From: Aeromonas cavernicola
Lineage (GTDB): Bacteria; Pseudomonadota; Gammaproteobacteria; Enterobacterales; Aeromonadaceae
Reading direction: 5' to 3'
NCBI RefSeq assembly: GCF_002795305.1
Contig: NZ_PGGC01000059.1
Location: 1-55,943, forward strand
DNA length: 55,943 nt
How positions within the stretch are numbered: position 1 is the first letter of the stretch; each line of letters begins with the position of its first letter. Both the position numbers and the translations under genes were made by a program. The notes below the pieces were generated by a model. The model was given only the letters and a program-made list of their open reading frames with translations. It did no database searches and had not been told where the DNA came from. This document shows positions 1 through 8,782 of this stretch, piece after piece.

Positions 1-58
1 GGTTCACTAGGAGGCGAGCTCATCAGCGTGGCGCTAGGTGCCGTGCTGGTAGGGGCGC

Positions 59-86
59 ATTATAGGGAGGCGTGCCAAGATGACAA
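59..86 (-). promoter_or_regulatory. rrn P1-like promoter firing off the left edge
   Basis: On the minus strand there is a -35 TTGTCA (86-81), a 16-base spacer and a perfect -10 TATAAT (64-59). The -10 sits in the context CTCCCTATAATGCGCC. That context is nearly the same as E. coli rRNA operon P1 promoters, which also use TTGTCA, a 16-base spacer and a GC-rich discriminator. An A-tract just upstream (91-96 on the minus strand) fits an UP element. A ribosomal RNA operon transcribed leftwards is inferred just outside the window, but no rRNA sequence is inside it. Confidence 0.7.
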
Positions 87-99
87 GAGCTTTTTTGCC

Positions 100-458
100 T
101 AACCCGTTTGTTTGCTCGGATATACAACAAATTGATGGCATTTCACTCGAAATTTATTTGAAGATGGGGCATTAGCTGATAATAACGCAAAATATGAAGC
201 AACATATTCCGTGGCGTTGGGCTAAACATCACCACTCTCTCGTAACCTCAACAGTTTGTTGTGGCGTGAGAGGAGGAGGACCTTAGCACACTAGGGTGAA
301 GCACTAAACTAACGCCCACCTCCTTCGGGGTGATTAGGATTACCGATCAGTCTCATGCTCCCTCAAGATATTTTCTCATTAAGTATCTTCATTTAGCTTA
401 CCTCCACCTTCTTTTACCCAAGGTAAAACCTCCAATAACAAAAATTGATGCAATAAAA
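100..458. other. Intergenic region without a gene
   Basis: No reading frame with a ribosome-binding site was found here. The part nearest the rrn-like promoter is AT-rich and could hold Fis sites and the UP element, but no specific site can be assigned by eye. The rest contains short C/T-rich stretches and no convincing hairpin before the terminator at 459. Confidence 0.4.
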
Positions 459-486
459 AAGCACAAACCAAATATGGTTTGTGCTT
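459..486 (-). terminator. Rho-independent terminator of the pit operon
   Basis: A 12-base-pair perfect stem (459-470 with 475-486, 4-base loop) is followed on the minus strand by a run of six T. It lies 73 bases past the pit stop codon and would end the PhoU-like/pit transcript. Confidence 0.85.
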
Positions 487-559
487 AAGCAGAGCTATTA
501 GGTGAGCAGGTTCACATAATACCCACCTAGTGATTCTTTAATACCAACGCTATTGGGCG

Positions 560-1825
560 CTAACCGAAATAGGCCCTTAGCACATAGAAAATCACAATCG
601 ACAAGATCGCACCTGCTGGTAGGGTAATCACCCAAGAGATAACGATATTGCGCAGTACACCCAAATTCAGTGCTGCAATGCCACGGGCTAAACCAACCCC
701 CATGACCGCCCCGACCAGTGTTTGAGTGGTGGAAATTGGCAGCCCAGTGCCAGATGCGATCACCACCGTGGCCGCAGTCGCAAGCTGGGCGGCAAAGCCA
801 CGGCTCGGGGTGAGATGGGTGATCCCCGTGCCGACTGTCGCCATCACTTTCTCACCCATGGTCGCCAAGCCAATCACGATACCAATGCCTCCGAGTGGCA
901 AGATCCACCAAGCAATCGATGCCTGGCTGGCGATTTCCCCACCAGAAGCAACGATAGAGGCAACAGCAGAGAGGGGCCCGATGGCATTCGCCACATCGTT
1001 AGACCCATGAGCAAACGCCATGGCACAGGCGGTGATCACCATCAAGATGCCGAACACTTTCTCCACGTTAGCAAAGTGCATCTTGCTGTCATCTTGTGGG
1101 TTGTATTGCTGGCCACGAATATAGATCCACCCTGCAAACGCTACCGCAATAGATATGACAACTGACAACATGATCCCTTCGCCATCGGTTAAGTGCAGAC
1201 CAACGTGAGTCAGCCCTTTCTTAATCGTGACCAAACAAATCACCAAGGCGGTTAAGAACATGTAGAAAGGAACGTAACGTTTGGCATTGTTAAGAGGATT
1301 GTCAGTGTTAAAAATCAGCTTTTGCACACTGATAAACATGAAGTAGGCGATCACTCCTGAAATAGCGGGGGTGACGATCCAAGAACCGACAATGCCACCA
1401 AACTTGCTCCATTGCACCGCCTCGGGGCCAATGCTCACCACCGCAAAACCAACAATGGCACCGATGATGGAGTGGGTCGTTGATACCGGCCAGCCAAAAT
1501 AAGAGGCCAATATGAGCCAGACACCCGCGGCAAGCAGTGAGGCAATCATGCCAAGCACTAACAGGTCCGGGGTGTCGGCAAAGGCATTACTGTCGATAAT
1601 GCCATTGCGGATCGTGGCCGTTACCTCGCCCCCTGCTAAATAGGCGCCAGCAAACTCAAAAATCATGGCGATGATGATCGCCTGACGGATGGTCAGTGAT
1701 TTGGTACCCACTGAGGTTCCCATGGCATTGGCTACATCATTAGCACCAATACCCCACGCCATCAAAAAGCCGAACAAGGCCGCCACCAGCACCAGTGTGG
1801 GGCCGTAATTCGCGATAATGTCCAT
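560..1825 (-). CDS. pit: Low-affinity inorganic phosphate transporter, Pit family
   Basis: This 421-residue inner-membrane protein moves phosphate, probably as a metal-phosphate complex in symport with protons or cations. It has two internally repeated family signatures, GANDVANA at residues 27-34 and GSNDVANA at 274-281, each starting a block of hydrophobic segments, as in PitA/PiT carriers. The length is near the family norm for bacteria. It follows the PhoU-like gene by 21 bases on the same strand. That pairing is common in bacteria and suggests the partner controls the transporter. A strong terminator lies downstream at 459-486. Whether phosphate or another oxyanion is preferred cannot be told from sequence. 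Confidence 0.93.
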   Translation of the reverse strand: MDIIANYGPTLVLVAALFGFLMAWGIGANDVANAMGTSVGTKSLTIRQAIIIAMIFEFAGAYLAGGEVTATIRNGIIDSNAFADTPDLLVLGMIASLLAAGVWLILASYFGWPVSTTHSIIGAIVGFAVVSIGPEAVQWSKFGGIVGSWIVTPAISGVIAYFMFISVQKLIFNTDNPLNNAKRYVPFYMFLTALVICLVTIKKGLTHVGLHLTDGEGIMLSVVISIAVAFAGWIYIRGQQYNPQDDSKMHFANVEKVFGILMVITACAMAFAHGSNDVANAIGPLSAVASIVASGGEIASQASIAWWILPLGGIGIVIGLATMGEKVMATVGTGITHLTPSRGFAAQLATAATVVIASGTGLPISTTQTLVGAVMGVGLARGIAALNLGVLRNIVISWVITLPAGAILSIVIFYVLRAYFG

Positions 1826-1846
1826 TAGTCGTACCCTGTCTGTCGA

Positions 1847-2527
1847 TTACGAACGAGCCAGCATCAGCTCAAGACGAGCACCAACGCGCTCAGCCTGATC
1901 TGCTAGGTCACCTACCCATTCGAGGATCTTATAGAGGAACATCACATCAATCGGGTTGTACTTCTGCTCAACGGCTTGTAGCTGCTGGCGTAATCCGATC
2001 TGCATGGTGTCAGTGTCATCTTCGATAAGATCCAGTTGATGGATCATCTCGGCGACCATCTCGACTTCTCGTCCTTTAAAACCGGTTTCGAGTAGCTCGT
2101 CGAGCTCACCGATCGCTTTTTCGGCTTGAGCGGTCGCATCAATGCAACGCTTCAGATACGCCATGAAGTCGGTTCGCATCTCGGCAGGAAACTCCATGCG
2201 CCGACCCAACATCCGGCCAGAAATATCCTTAGCGCGATTGGCAATTTTGTCTTGCTGGGTCAGTAACTCCAACAAGTCGGTACGTGCGACGGGTAAAAAC
2301 AGACCGCGAGGGAGTTTTAGACGGATTTCACGCTTAAGAGTATCTGCCTCTTTTTCCAATTGGGCTATCTGTTGCCGAATACGCTCGGCATCTTCCCAAC
2401 GGTCTTGCGCGATGGCATCAAAGAAAGGGACTAGCCGCTCACAACACTCGTGAACCTTAATGATATGCTTCTGCAACGGCTTGATGGGGGACTTGGCAAA
2501 AAGCCCTAATATAGTATTTACTGGCAT
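1847..2527 (-). CDS. PhoU-like DUF47 family protein, Pit partner
   Basis: This 226-residue cytosolic helical protein of the TIGR00153/DUF47 group is related to PhoU. It is rich in charged amphipathic helices, including the MIHQLDLIEDDTD segment, and has no membrane segment. Members are usually encoded next to pit genes and are thought to tune phosphate uptake; that role is inferred from context. The ATG at 2527 is preferred over an upstream TTG at 2533 because AGGT lies about 7 bases before it. It is the first gene of the two-gene operon with pit and is divergent from the CYTH gene. Confidence 0.88.
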   Translation of the reverse strand: MPVNTILGLFAKSPIKPLQKHIIKVHECCERLVPFFDAIAQDRWEDAERIRQQIAQLEKEADTLKREIRLKLPRGLFLPVARTDLLELLTQQDKIANRAKDISGRMLGRRMEFPAEMRTDFMAYLKRCIDATAQAEKAIGELDELLETGFKGREVEMVAEMIHQLDLIEDDTDTMQIGLRQQLQAVEQKYNPIDVMFLYKILEWVGDLADQAERVGARLELMLARS

Positions 2528-2696
2528 GGTCAAACCTGTGTCGGTGAAAAAACACTCGATACGATTTTACGAGGCGCGCATGGTAACCGAACTAAGCCCT
2601 CAATAAAACCGCCAATTCATGTCGCTATCTCGCGGGTATTATATCCCCGCCATATCTATCTTGCCCCTTAACGCAATCAATCAGTGCGAACCAACT

Positions 2697-3668
2697 ATGC
2701 AAACTGAGATCGAGATAAAATTTTTTGTCACCCGCAATATCGAGGTTGATTTATCCAACCTGTTGAATTTTTTTGCAATTAATGAACATTCATCACAGCA
2801 ATTGGGTAACGTCTATTTCGATACACCGAACTTAGATTTACGCCGTCTCGAGATGGGATTACGGATCCGCCGCTGCGATACATTTGCCGAACAAACCATC
2901 AAGTGTCGCGGTCAAGTGATCGGTGGGCTGCATGCTCGGCCAGAATATAACGCCCCGATTCATGGCGATCTGCCAGACCTGACTGCCTTTCCTGATCACA
3001 TTTGGCCAAGCACAACCGAACGCGATCGTATCCAGCCGCAATTAGAGGCCCAATTTCGCACCGATTTTCTGCGACGCTATTGGCGTATCGCGGTTACGGG
3101 TGGCGAGATAGAACTGGCGTGGGATCAAGGAGACATCATTGGCAGCCAAGGACGAGCAGAGATCAACGAGTTGGAACTGGAGCTCAAATCTGGGGATGCC
3201 ATGGCGCTATTTACCGTGGCACAACAACTTGCACAGCTAGGTGGGCTTAGGCTTGGAGCGCAATCTAAAGCACAGCGAGGCTATCGTCTGGCAGGACTGG
3301 GTAAACCGCTGGGCTTAGTCCCATTGACAGGATCTGAGCCGCTGGCCGAACTGACCGGAGTCAGCGCAGGGTTGCATCACTGGCAACATCACGAACAGCT
3401 GTGGCTAGAACACCCTCAGGATCTGGCGCTACAGCAGCAAGCACTGCACGCCATGTGCCAAGGGATTGTGTTAGTGGCTGACTGTGCCAGCACTATTTCC
3501 CCAGCTGTCTCTTGGTTGCCAGCACTGGTTAACCTATTGACGCACTTGCAAGCCAATCTAAATGAAAGCCACAGTTGGCCCAATGAACTGGCGACGCTCT
3601 TGGTTTGCCCCAACTACATCGCATTACAGCTCGCCATTACTGCAACGCTACACCATGCCTCTAAATGA
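2697..3668 (+). CDS. CYTH-domain inorganic triphosphatase, YgiF-like
   Basis: This 323-residue cytosolic protein resembles E. coli YgiF, an inorganic triphosphatase of the CYTH superfamily. The diagnostic ExExK metal/phosphate motif is the EIEIK at residues 4-8, and the tunnel-fold residues (YFDTP, RIRR, KAQRGYRL) follow. The start at 2697 puts this motif at the N terminus as in the family. A longer frame from 2619 lacks a ribosome-binding site and adds a non-homologous leader. E. coli YgiF has a large C-terminal CHAD domain. Here only about 110 residues follow the CYTH part, with LHHWQHHEQLW-like remnants, so the CHAD region looks shortened. It ends at a bidirectional terminator shared with dapA. 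Confidence 0.85.
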   Translation: MQTEIEIKFFVTRNIEVDLSNLLNFFAINEHSSQQLGNVYFDTPNLDLRRLEMGLRIRRCDTFAEQTIKCRGQVIGGLHARPEYNAPIHGDLPDLTAFPDHIWPSTTERDRIQPQLEAQFRTDFLRRYWRIAVTGGEIELAWDQGDIIGSQGRAEINELELELKSGDAMALFTVAQQLAQLGGLRLGAQSKAQRGYRLAGLGKPLGLVPLTGSEPLAELTGVSAGLHHWQHHEQLWLEHPQDLALQQQALHAMCQGIVLVADCASTISPAVSWLPALVNLLTHLQANLNESHSWPNELATLLVCPNYIALQLAITATLHHASK

Positions 3669-3689
3669 TCCCCTTTGGAGCTAACAAAC

Positions 3690-3719
3690 AAAACGGGTGA
3701 GCCTAAGCTCACCCGTTTT
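3690..3719. terminator. Bidirectional terminator between the CYTH gene and dapA
   Basis: A 13-base-pair perfect stem with a CTAA loop has A-runs on its left flank and T-runs on its right flank. It can therefore terminate the plus-strand CYTH transcript and the minus-strand dapA transcript. Confidence 0.9.
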
Positions 3720-3722
3720 TGC

Positions 3723-4595
3723 TTACAGCAGGTTCAACTGCTGCATGGCACTGCGAATACGTTCGCGGGTGGCCTCAGCGAGTGGCATGACCGGTAACCG
3801 GCATTCGTCACTGCACAGACCGAGTAGGGAAGTTGCGTACTTAGCTCCGGCGGGACTGGGTTCAAGGAACATCGCCTGATGCAACGGGATTAACTTGTCT
3901 TGTAACTCACGGGCCTCTTGCCACTGACCAGCCAGCGTCAGGTTTTGCACCTCAGCCACCAACTTGGGGGCTACGTTAGCCGTCACGGAAATACAGCCCT
4001 GACCACCGCCAATGTTATAGGCTACCGCCGTGCCATCCTCACCTGAGAGCCACGCAAAGGGTTTATTGATCAGCTGACGCTCCGCCAAGGGGCGTGCCAA
4101 ATCACCAGTGGCATCTTTTACCCCTGCAATTCGGGGCAGTTGGGCCAAGCGAGCAATAGTGGCAGGTTGTAAATCGACGACTGCACGGGGTGGAATGTTG
4201 TACAGAATGATGGGTTTAGCTGTGGCGTCGTGTAGCGCCTTAAAGTGGTGATAGAGCCCTTCTTGATTAGGGCGGTTGTAGTAACCAGCTACATGCAGGG
4301 TCGCATCTGCCCCCACTCGCTCTGCATACAGGGTATATTCGATAGCCTCAACCGGATTGTTAGAACCCGCACCGGCGATCACCGGGATACGTCCTGCAAC
4401 TTGCTGCACCACCAATTCCACAACGCGGCAATGCTCATCATGAGTCAAGGTCGGGCTTTCACCAGTAGTGCCGACCGGCACAATACCATGGGTGCCTTGC
4501 TCAACATGCCACTCAACTAATCGCAGTAACGCTTCTTCATCTAACTTGCCCGCTCTAAATGGGGTGATCAGGGCAACTATCGAACCATGAAACAT
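3723..4595 (-). CDS. dapA: 4-hydroxy-tetrahydrodipicolinate synthase
   Basis: This 290-residue cytosolic enzyme condenses pyruvate with aspartate semialdehyde, the first committed step of the lysine and meso-diaminopimelate pathway. Schiff-base Lys160 lies in GVKDATGD. The catalytic triad threonine is in VGTTGES (42-47), the tyrosine is Tyr132 in YNIPPR, and Arg137 matches the carboxylate-binding arginine of E. coli DapA (292 residues). The ATG at 4595 has a strong AAAGGAGA site; a longer frame to 4655 would run through the attenuator hairpin. Upstream lie a Lys-rich leader ORF and an intrinsic terminator, which suggests transcription attenuation by lysyl-tRNA supply. This is inference. No lysine riboswitch was recognised. 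Confidence 0.95.
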   Translation of the reverse strand: MFHGSIVALITPFRAGKLDEEALLRLVEWHVEQGTHGIVPVGTTGESPTLTHDEHCRVVELVVQQVAGRIPVIAGAGSNNPVEAIEYTLYAERVGADATLHVAGYYNRPNQEGLYHHFKALHDATAKPIILYNIPPRAVVDLQPATIARLAQLPRIAGVKDATGDLARPLAERQLINKPFAWLSGEDGTAVAYNIGGGQGCISVTANVAPKLVAEVQNLTLAGQWQEARELQDKLIPLHQAMFLEPSPAGAKYATSLLGLCSDECRLPVMPLAEATRERIRSAMQQLNLL

Positions 4596-4630
4596 GGGAT
4601 CTCCTTTCCGGTGGATCGTAAATGGCAAAT

Positions 4631-4664
4631 AAAAACCCCGGTACGATGTGCGCAACCGGGGTTT
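4631..4664 (-). terminator. Leader terminator (putative attenuator) of dapA
   Basis: Reading the minus strand, a 10-base-pair perfect stem (4664-4655 with 4642-4633) with a 12-base loop is followed directly by five T (4635-4631). It lies between the leader ORF and the dapA ribosome-binding site, 36 bases before the dapA start, so it must be read through for dapA expression. The loop and left arm (GGTTGCGC, 4657-4650) can pair with GCGC-GT-AACC (4694-4685) at the end of the leader ORF with a two-base bulge. This is a possible, though modest, antiterminator. Confidence 0.6.
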
Positions 4665-4686
4665 AAATCGTCTCAGGGATGAGAGG

Positions 4687-4758
4687 TTACGCGCGAACGT
4701 CGGCAGGCCCAGTAATCAGGCTTTTTTTATGCTTTCGTTTCAACCCGTTAAACCGCAT
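4687..4758 (-). CDS. Putative lysine-rich leader peptide of dapA
   Basis: A 23-codon frame lies upstream of dapA and its leader terminator. Residues 7-12 are K-R-K-H-K-K, so four of six codons are Lys (AAA, AAG, AAA, AAA). The stop codon is 22 bases before the terminator stem. This is the geometry of an amino-acid attenuator, in which ribosomes stalled at Lys codons would leave the antiterminator free and ribosomes reaching the stop would cover it. The ribosome-binding site (GAG about 8-11 bases upstream) is weak, and the Lys run is only moderately long, so chance occurrence is possible. Translation has not been shown. Confidence 0.4.
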   Translation of the reverse strand: MRFNGLKRKHKKSLITGPADVRA

Positions 4759-4792
4759 TTCATCATCTCTGGTGAAAAAATAGTGTCAGGGC

Positions 4793-4843
4793 ATATTTCG
4801 GGAACACAGCATAAATGTCAAGGCGAAACCGGCTATGTATAAT
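4793..4843. promoter_or_regulatory. Divergent promoter region between dapA leader and rsmC
   Basis: On the plus strand, TATAAT (4838-4843) with a weak -35 (ATGTCA, 4815-4820) and a 17-base spacer serves rsmC. On the minus strand, a perfect TTGACA (4821-4816) faces the dapA leader, but the best -10 at 17 bases (AAATAT, 4798-4793) is poor. The two -35 regions overlap, so the promoters would compete. Confidence 0.5.
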
Positions 4844-4872
4844 GGCCGGCCAAAATGATGTGGAGAAACCCG

Positions 4873-5901
4873 ATGAGCAGCCCAATCAGTGCCGTCAGCC
4901 AAATGTTGCAACGAAACCAAGCCTTTTTTGTCGGCAAACGGCTGCTGATCTGTGGCGCACTCGAAGATGACTATCCGCATCAGCTCGGCACCTTAACCAG
5001 TGCGCTGACCGTTTTTACCACTGACTACTGCTACTACCGTCGCCAGCAAAGGGCGCTTGGGGCAGCGGTTGTGTTCGATCATCAACTGGCGGGCTCCCCT
5101 CGCTTTGATGCGTTGTTGCTACTCATGCCCAAAGCGAAAGCTGAAGCACAGTATCTGCTGGCCATGATGGCGCCGCTGCTTGAGCCCAGCGCCGAGCTGT
5201 TTCTGGCAGGGGAAAATCGTGGTGGTATCAATGGCGCCGATAAACTGCTGGCGCTTTATGGCGACAAGTCCATTAAGCGGGATTCGGCGCGGCGCTGCTC
5301 GCTCTACCACAGCATACTGAGCAAACCGGTTGCACCGTTTGTGCTAGATGAGTGGTTGCGCCAATATGAATGCCACGCTGGCAACACGTCCCTCACCGTG
5401 CTGGCTTTACCCGGTGTCTTTAGTGCCGAAGAGCTTGATGACGGGAGTAAAATGTTACTTGATAACCTGCCCCCGATGGCGGGTGAGCTGCTCGATTTTG
5501 GCTGTGGGGCTGGGGTCATCGGCTCGGTGCTTGCTAAGCGCAATCCCGATCTCGCCGTCACCATGGTGGATATCAATGCGCTGGCGCTGGAGTCAAGCCG
5601 TCGCACCTTAGCGATCAATGGACTAACGGCAACGGTGCGCGCATCCGATATTTATTCCGATCTCTCGCAACCATTTGATCATATTGTCTCAAACCCGCCT
5701 TTTCATGCTGGGCTCAACACCTTCTATGCCGCCACGGAAACCTTCCTCTGTCAGGCGCCGGCATTTTTACGGGCCCAAGGTCGCCTCACCATCGTCGCCA
5801 ATGGCTTTTTACGCTACCAACCGCTCCTAGAAAACCACTTCAAACAGACCGAGATTGTCAGTAGCGATGCCAAGTTCAAGGTTTATCTGAGTCGCCTTTA
5901 A
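4873..5901 (+). CDS. rsmC: 16S rRNA (guanine1207-N2)-methyltransferase
   Basis: This 342-residue enzyme uses S-adenosylmethionine to methylate G1207 of 16S rRNA in the 30S subunit. The C-terminal Rossmann domain carries the SAM-binding loop LLDFGCGAG (207-214) and the catalytic NPPF motif (274-277). The N-terminal half is the degenerate methyltransferase-like domain typical of RsmC, including GENRGGI and [11 protein letters not shown]. The length matches E. coli RsmC (343). The start at 4873 is preferred over 4855 because GGAG lies 7 bases upstream. It is a single gene divergent from dapA. Confidence 0.93.
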   Translation: MSSPISAVSQMLQRNQAFFVGKRLLICGALEDDYPHQLGTLTSALTVFTTDYCYYRRQQRALGAAVVFDHQLAGSPRFDALLLLMPKAKAEAQYLLAMMAPLLEPSAELFLAGENRGGINGADKLLALYGDKSIKRDSARRCSLYHSILSKPVAPFVLDEWLRQYECHAGNTSLTVLALPGVFSAEELDDGSKMLLDNLPPMAGELLDFGCGAGVIGSVLAKRNPDLAVTMVDINALALESSRRTLAINGLTATVRASDIYSDLSQPFDHIVSNPPFHAGLNTFYAATETFLCQAPAFLRAQGRLTIVANGFLRYQPLLENHFKQTEIVSSDAKFKVYLSRL

Positions 5902-6029
5902 CCCCCTCTCGGGGTGCCTCAAAACCGCTAGAACACCCGACCACAGATCCGTTAAGGTACTCACACTAGGCCTTCGTGCGGGGCCTTGGTGACAAAATGG
6001 CACTGGGTTGAACCAACGGAGGCGGCAAG

Positions 6030-7247
6030 ATGGCAGGCATATTGACCATGATCTTGGCTGGCGGCGAAGGCACTCGCTTACAGCCGCTGACGACAACACG
6101 CAGTAAACCAGCCGTCCCTTTCGGTGGCAGTTATCGGTTGATCGACTTTGTACTCAATAATTTCGTCAATGCCGACTTCCTGCGGATTTATGTGCTGACC
6201 CAGTTCAAATCCCAATCTCTCTATTTACATATGAAGAAGGGCTGGAACATCGTCGGGATCACTGATCGCTTTATCGACCCGATTCCGGCGCAAATGCGGA
6301 TGGGAAAACGTTGGTATGCGGGCACCGCTGATGCCATTTATCAAAATCTCAGTTTCGTCGAACAAGCAGAGCCCGATCACGTCTGTATTTTTGGATCGGA
6401 TCATATCTACAAGATGGATGTGAGCCAGATGGTCAACTTTCACAAACAAAAAAACGCAGCGTTAACAGTCGCAGCACTGCGTATGCCGATTGAGGAAGCC
6501 AGTGCCTTTGGGGTTATTGAGGTCGATGATGAAGGACGCATGATCGGCTTTGTGGAAAAACCCCGCCATCCCAAGCCTATTCCTGGAGCACCTGAGCTGG
6601 CCCTAGTGTCTATGGGGAACTACATCTTTGCTGCCGAGGTATTGTACCGAGTGCTCAAACAAGATGCTGTCGATCCTAGCTCCAGCCATGACTTTGGCAA
6701 AGATGTTATTCCCAGTCTCTACCCACAAGCGCCAGTGTATGTCTATGACTACAGCAGCAATGTGATCCCAGGGGAACAACCGGGGGTTTACTGGCGTGAC
6801 GTGGGCACCTTGGATGCCTATTGGCAGGCGCACATGGACCTGGTTACCACACCGGCTCCTTTCAGCCTTTATAACCGCAAATGGCCGCTGCATACCCACT
6901 ACCCCGCTCTGCCTCCCGCCACCTTTATCGATAGCGACGAGCACAAAGTGAACATTGCTCATTCGTTAATTTCCGCAGGATGTTTCATTCAAGGCAGTCA
7001 AATTCAACGGTCGATCCTGGGATTTCGCTGCAACATTGGCCCCGGCAGCCAGCTTCGAGAGTCGATTCTGCTTGGCGATGTCAAGGTTGGCGAAGGCTGC
7101 ATCATTCATCGCACCATTATCGACAAGAATGTTGAAATTGCGCCAGGCACCGTAATCGGTGAAAATCTAGACCACGACAGAGAGCGATTTACCGTATCCG
7201 AAGGCGGTATCGTTGTAGTACCTAAGGGAGCGCGCGTTGGATACTAA
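6030..7247 (+). CDS. glgC: Glucose-1-phosphate adenylyltransferase
   Basis: This 405-residue cytosolic enzyme makes ADP-glucose from glucose-1-phosphate and ATP, the controlled step of bacterial glycogen synthesis. The nucleotide-binding loop GGEGTRLQ is at residues 11-18. FVEKP and HDFGKDVIP mark the sugar-phosphate and catalytic regions, and the C-terminal left-handed beta-helix repeats (for example QIQRSILG, RESILLG) follow. At 405 residues it is shorter than E. coli GlgC (431). GGAGG lies 7 bases before the ATG. The end overlaps glgA by 11 bases, so the two are probably translationally coupled. No glgB, glgX or glgP is in this window. Confidence 0.95.
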   Translation: MAGILTMILAGGEGTRLQPLTTTRSKPAVPFGGSYRLIDFVLNNFVNADFLRIYVLTQFKSQSLYLHMKKGWNIVGITDRFIDPIPAQMRMGKRWYAGTADAIYQNLSFVEQAEPDHVCIFGSDHIYKMDVSQMVNFHKQKNAALTVAALRMPIEEASAFGVIEVDDEGRMIGFVEKPRHPKPIPGAPELALVSMGNYIFAAEVLYRVLKQDAVDPSSSHDFGKDVIPSLYPQAPVYVYDYSSNVIPGEQPGVYWRDVGTLDAYWQAHMDLVTTPAPFSLYNRKWPLHTHYPALPPATFIDSDEHKVNIAHSLISAGCFIQGSQIQRSILGFRCNIGPGSQLRESILLGDVKVGEGCIIHRTIIDKNVEIAPGTVIGENLDHDRERFTVSEGGIVVVPKGARVGY

Positions 7248-8697
7248 CTCATTGAAAATATTGTTTGTGGCCTCAGAAGTTGAGGGGCTTGTCAAAACTG
7301 GCGGATTGGCCGATGTGGCCCGAGCACTGCCACTGTATCTGACCCAGCACGGCCATGATGTCCGAATTATGCTGCCGTTTTACCAGAGCATAAAACGCCG
7401 AGATGAGGCCACCCTGCTGGGTGACTACTCCCTACCGACCTATCCTGGCTTGCCGGCACTGAACTATCGCATTTATCAGCTGACTCAAGATGGGGTATGT
7501 ATTTATCTGCTTGATTACCCGCCCTATTTTGAACGAGCCCAACTCTACGCAGAAAACAACGAGGCGTATTCAGATAATGGCGAACGCTTTGCGTTTCTGG
7601 CGGCGGCGGCGTTACATGCCTGTGAACAGCTCGGATTTGCCCCCGATATTGCCCACTGTAACGATTGGCACACCGGCCTGCTGCCCCTGCTGCTCAAGAC
7701 CCGCTATGCTCACCACCCTTTCTTTAAGCAAACACGCAGTGTGATCAGCATCCACAATGCCGCCTTTCAGGGCATATTTGGCCGAGAACAGTTCTGGGCT
7801 ATCCCCGAAATTGCCGATTATGAGCAGCGCATCAACGACGATTATGGCTCTGTTAACTTGCTTAAATGCGGTGTGCTTTATGCCGACAAAATCAATGCGG
7901 TCAGCCCAAACTATGCCCAAGAGCTACTGACTAATCTCGGTGCTCATGGCATGGCACACATTTTTCAGCAACGGGCTGCCGATTTGTGCGGCATCCTCAA
8001 CGGATGCGACTATCAAGACTGGGACCCCCAATTTGATGACTTGTTGCCTGCGACTTATCACGTGGATGACCTCGCAGGTAAACATATTTGCAAGCAACGC
8101 CTGCAACAGGAAATGGGCCTGCCTGTGGTCGATCTCCCCATCTACGGCATGGTGTGCCGCCTGACGGAGCAAAAAGGGGTGCATCTGCTGCTGCCTATCC
8201 TTGCGACATTTTTGCGCCACCAAGTACAAGTCGTCATTGTCGGTTCTGGCGATCCAGCCCTCGCCAACCAATTACAGGCCGCCGCCCAGCTGCATCCAGG
8301 CAAGCTAGTGTTTATCAACACCTACGACGACCGCTTGGCTCATCTGGTGGAGGCGGGAGCAGATTTCTTCCTGATGCCGTCATTATTCGAGCCTTGTGGC
8401 CTCAACCAAATGTACAGCTTGGCTTACGGCACCTTACCGCTGGTCAGGGCGGTGGGAGGGTTAAAAGATACCGTGGTAGATTGGGATGACGACCCTATCC
8501 GTGCAACTGGCTTTTGCTTTGAGCAACCAACCGCCGCGACGCTGCTCGATACCCTGCGCCGCAGCTTGATCTGTTTTTTGCAAGACAAGGCCCAGTTTAC
8601 CAAGGTTCAGCGCCATGCCATGCAGACGCGCTTTCACTGGCCTGACTCTGTTATCCAGTACGAACAGATGTATCTGAATGCGTTAGGCCGCAGCTAG
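7237..8697 (+). CDS. glgA: Glycogen synthase (ADP-glucose)
   Basis: This 486-residue GT5 glycosyltransferase transfers glucose from ADP-glucose to alpha-1,4-glucan ends in the cytosol. The ADP-glucose binding signature KTGGLADV begins at residue 20. The C-terminal GT-B domain shows LTEQKGVHLL, and PSLFEPCGLNQMY with the conserved EPCGL retaining-transferase motif. The likely start is a TTG at 7237, with AAGGGAG six bases upstream inside glgC. A second TTG at 7252 is less well placed. It overlaps glgC by 11 bases, so supply of ADP-glucose and chain elongation are made together. Confidence 0.95.
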   Translation: MDTNSLKILFVASEVEGLVKTGGLADVARALPLYLTQHGHDVRIMLPFYQSIKRRDEATLLGDYSLPTYPGLPALNYRIYQLTQDGVCIYLLDYPPYFERAQLYAENNEAYSDNGERFAFLAAAALHACEQLGFAPDIAHCNDWHTGLLPLLLKTRYAHHPFFKQTRSVISIHNAAFQGIFGREQFWAIPEIADYEQRINDDYGSVNLLKCGVLYADKINAVSPNYAQELLTNLGAHGMAHIFQQRAADLCGILNGCDYQDWDPQFDDLLPATYHVDDLAGKHICKQRLQQEMGLPVVDLPIYGMVCRLTEQKGVHLLLPILATFLRHQVQVVIVGSGDPALANQLQAAAQLHPGKLVFINTYDDRLAHLVEAGADFFLMPSLFEPCGLNQMYSLAYGTLPLVRAVGGLKDTVVDWDDDPIRATGFCFEQPTAATLLDTLRRSLICFLQDKAQFTKVQRHAMQTRFHWPDSVIQYEQMYLNALGRS

Positions 8698-8782
8698 CAG
8701 ACAGGTTTACGGCTATTGCTAACCTTTTTACCCCTTAGCCTTTGTTTTCAGCGTCAACAGCGAAAAAAGTCATCTTTGGCTG

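Noticed and set aside
2619..2696. Longer N terminus for the CYTH protein starting at 2619
   Set aside because: No ribosome-binding site precedes it, the extra 26 residues are not family-like, and ATG 2697 puts the ExExK motif at the N terminus as in YgiF.
4596..4655. Longer N terminus for DapA
   Set aside because: It would translate the leader terminator hairpin, and the strong AAAGGAGA site directly precedes ATG 4595.
4631..4860. Lysine riboswitch upstream of dapA
   Set aside because: No long conserved aptamer core was recognised; the region is too short and reads better as a peptide leader with a terminator.
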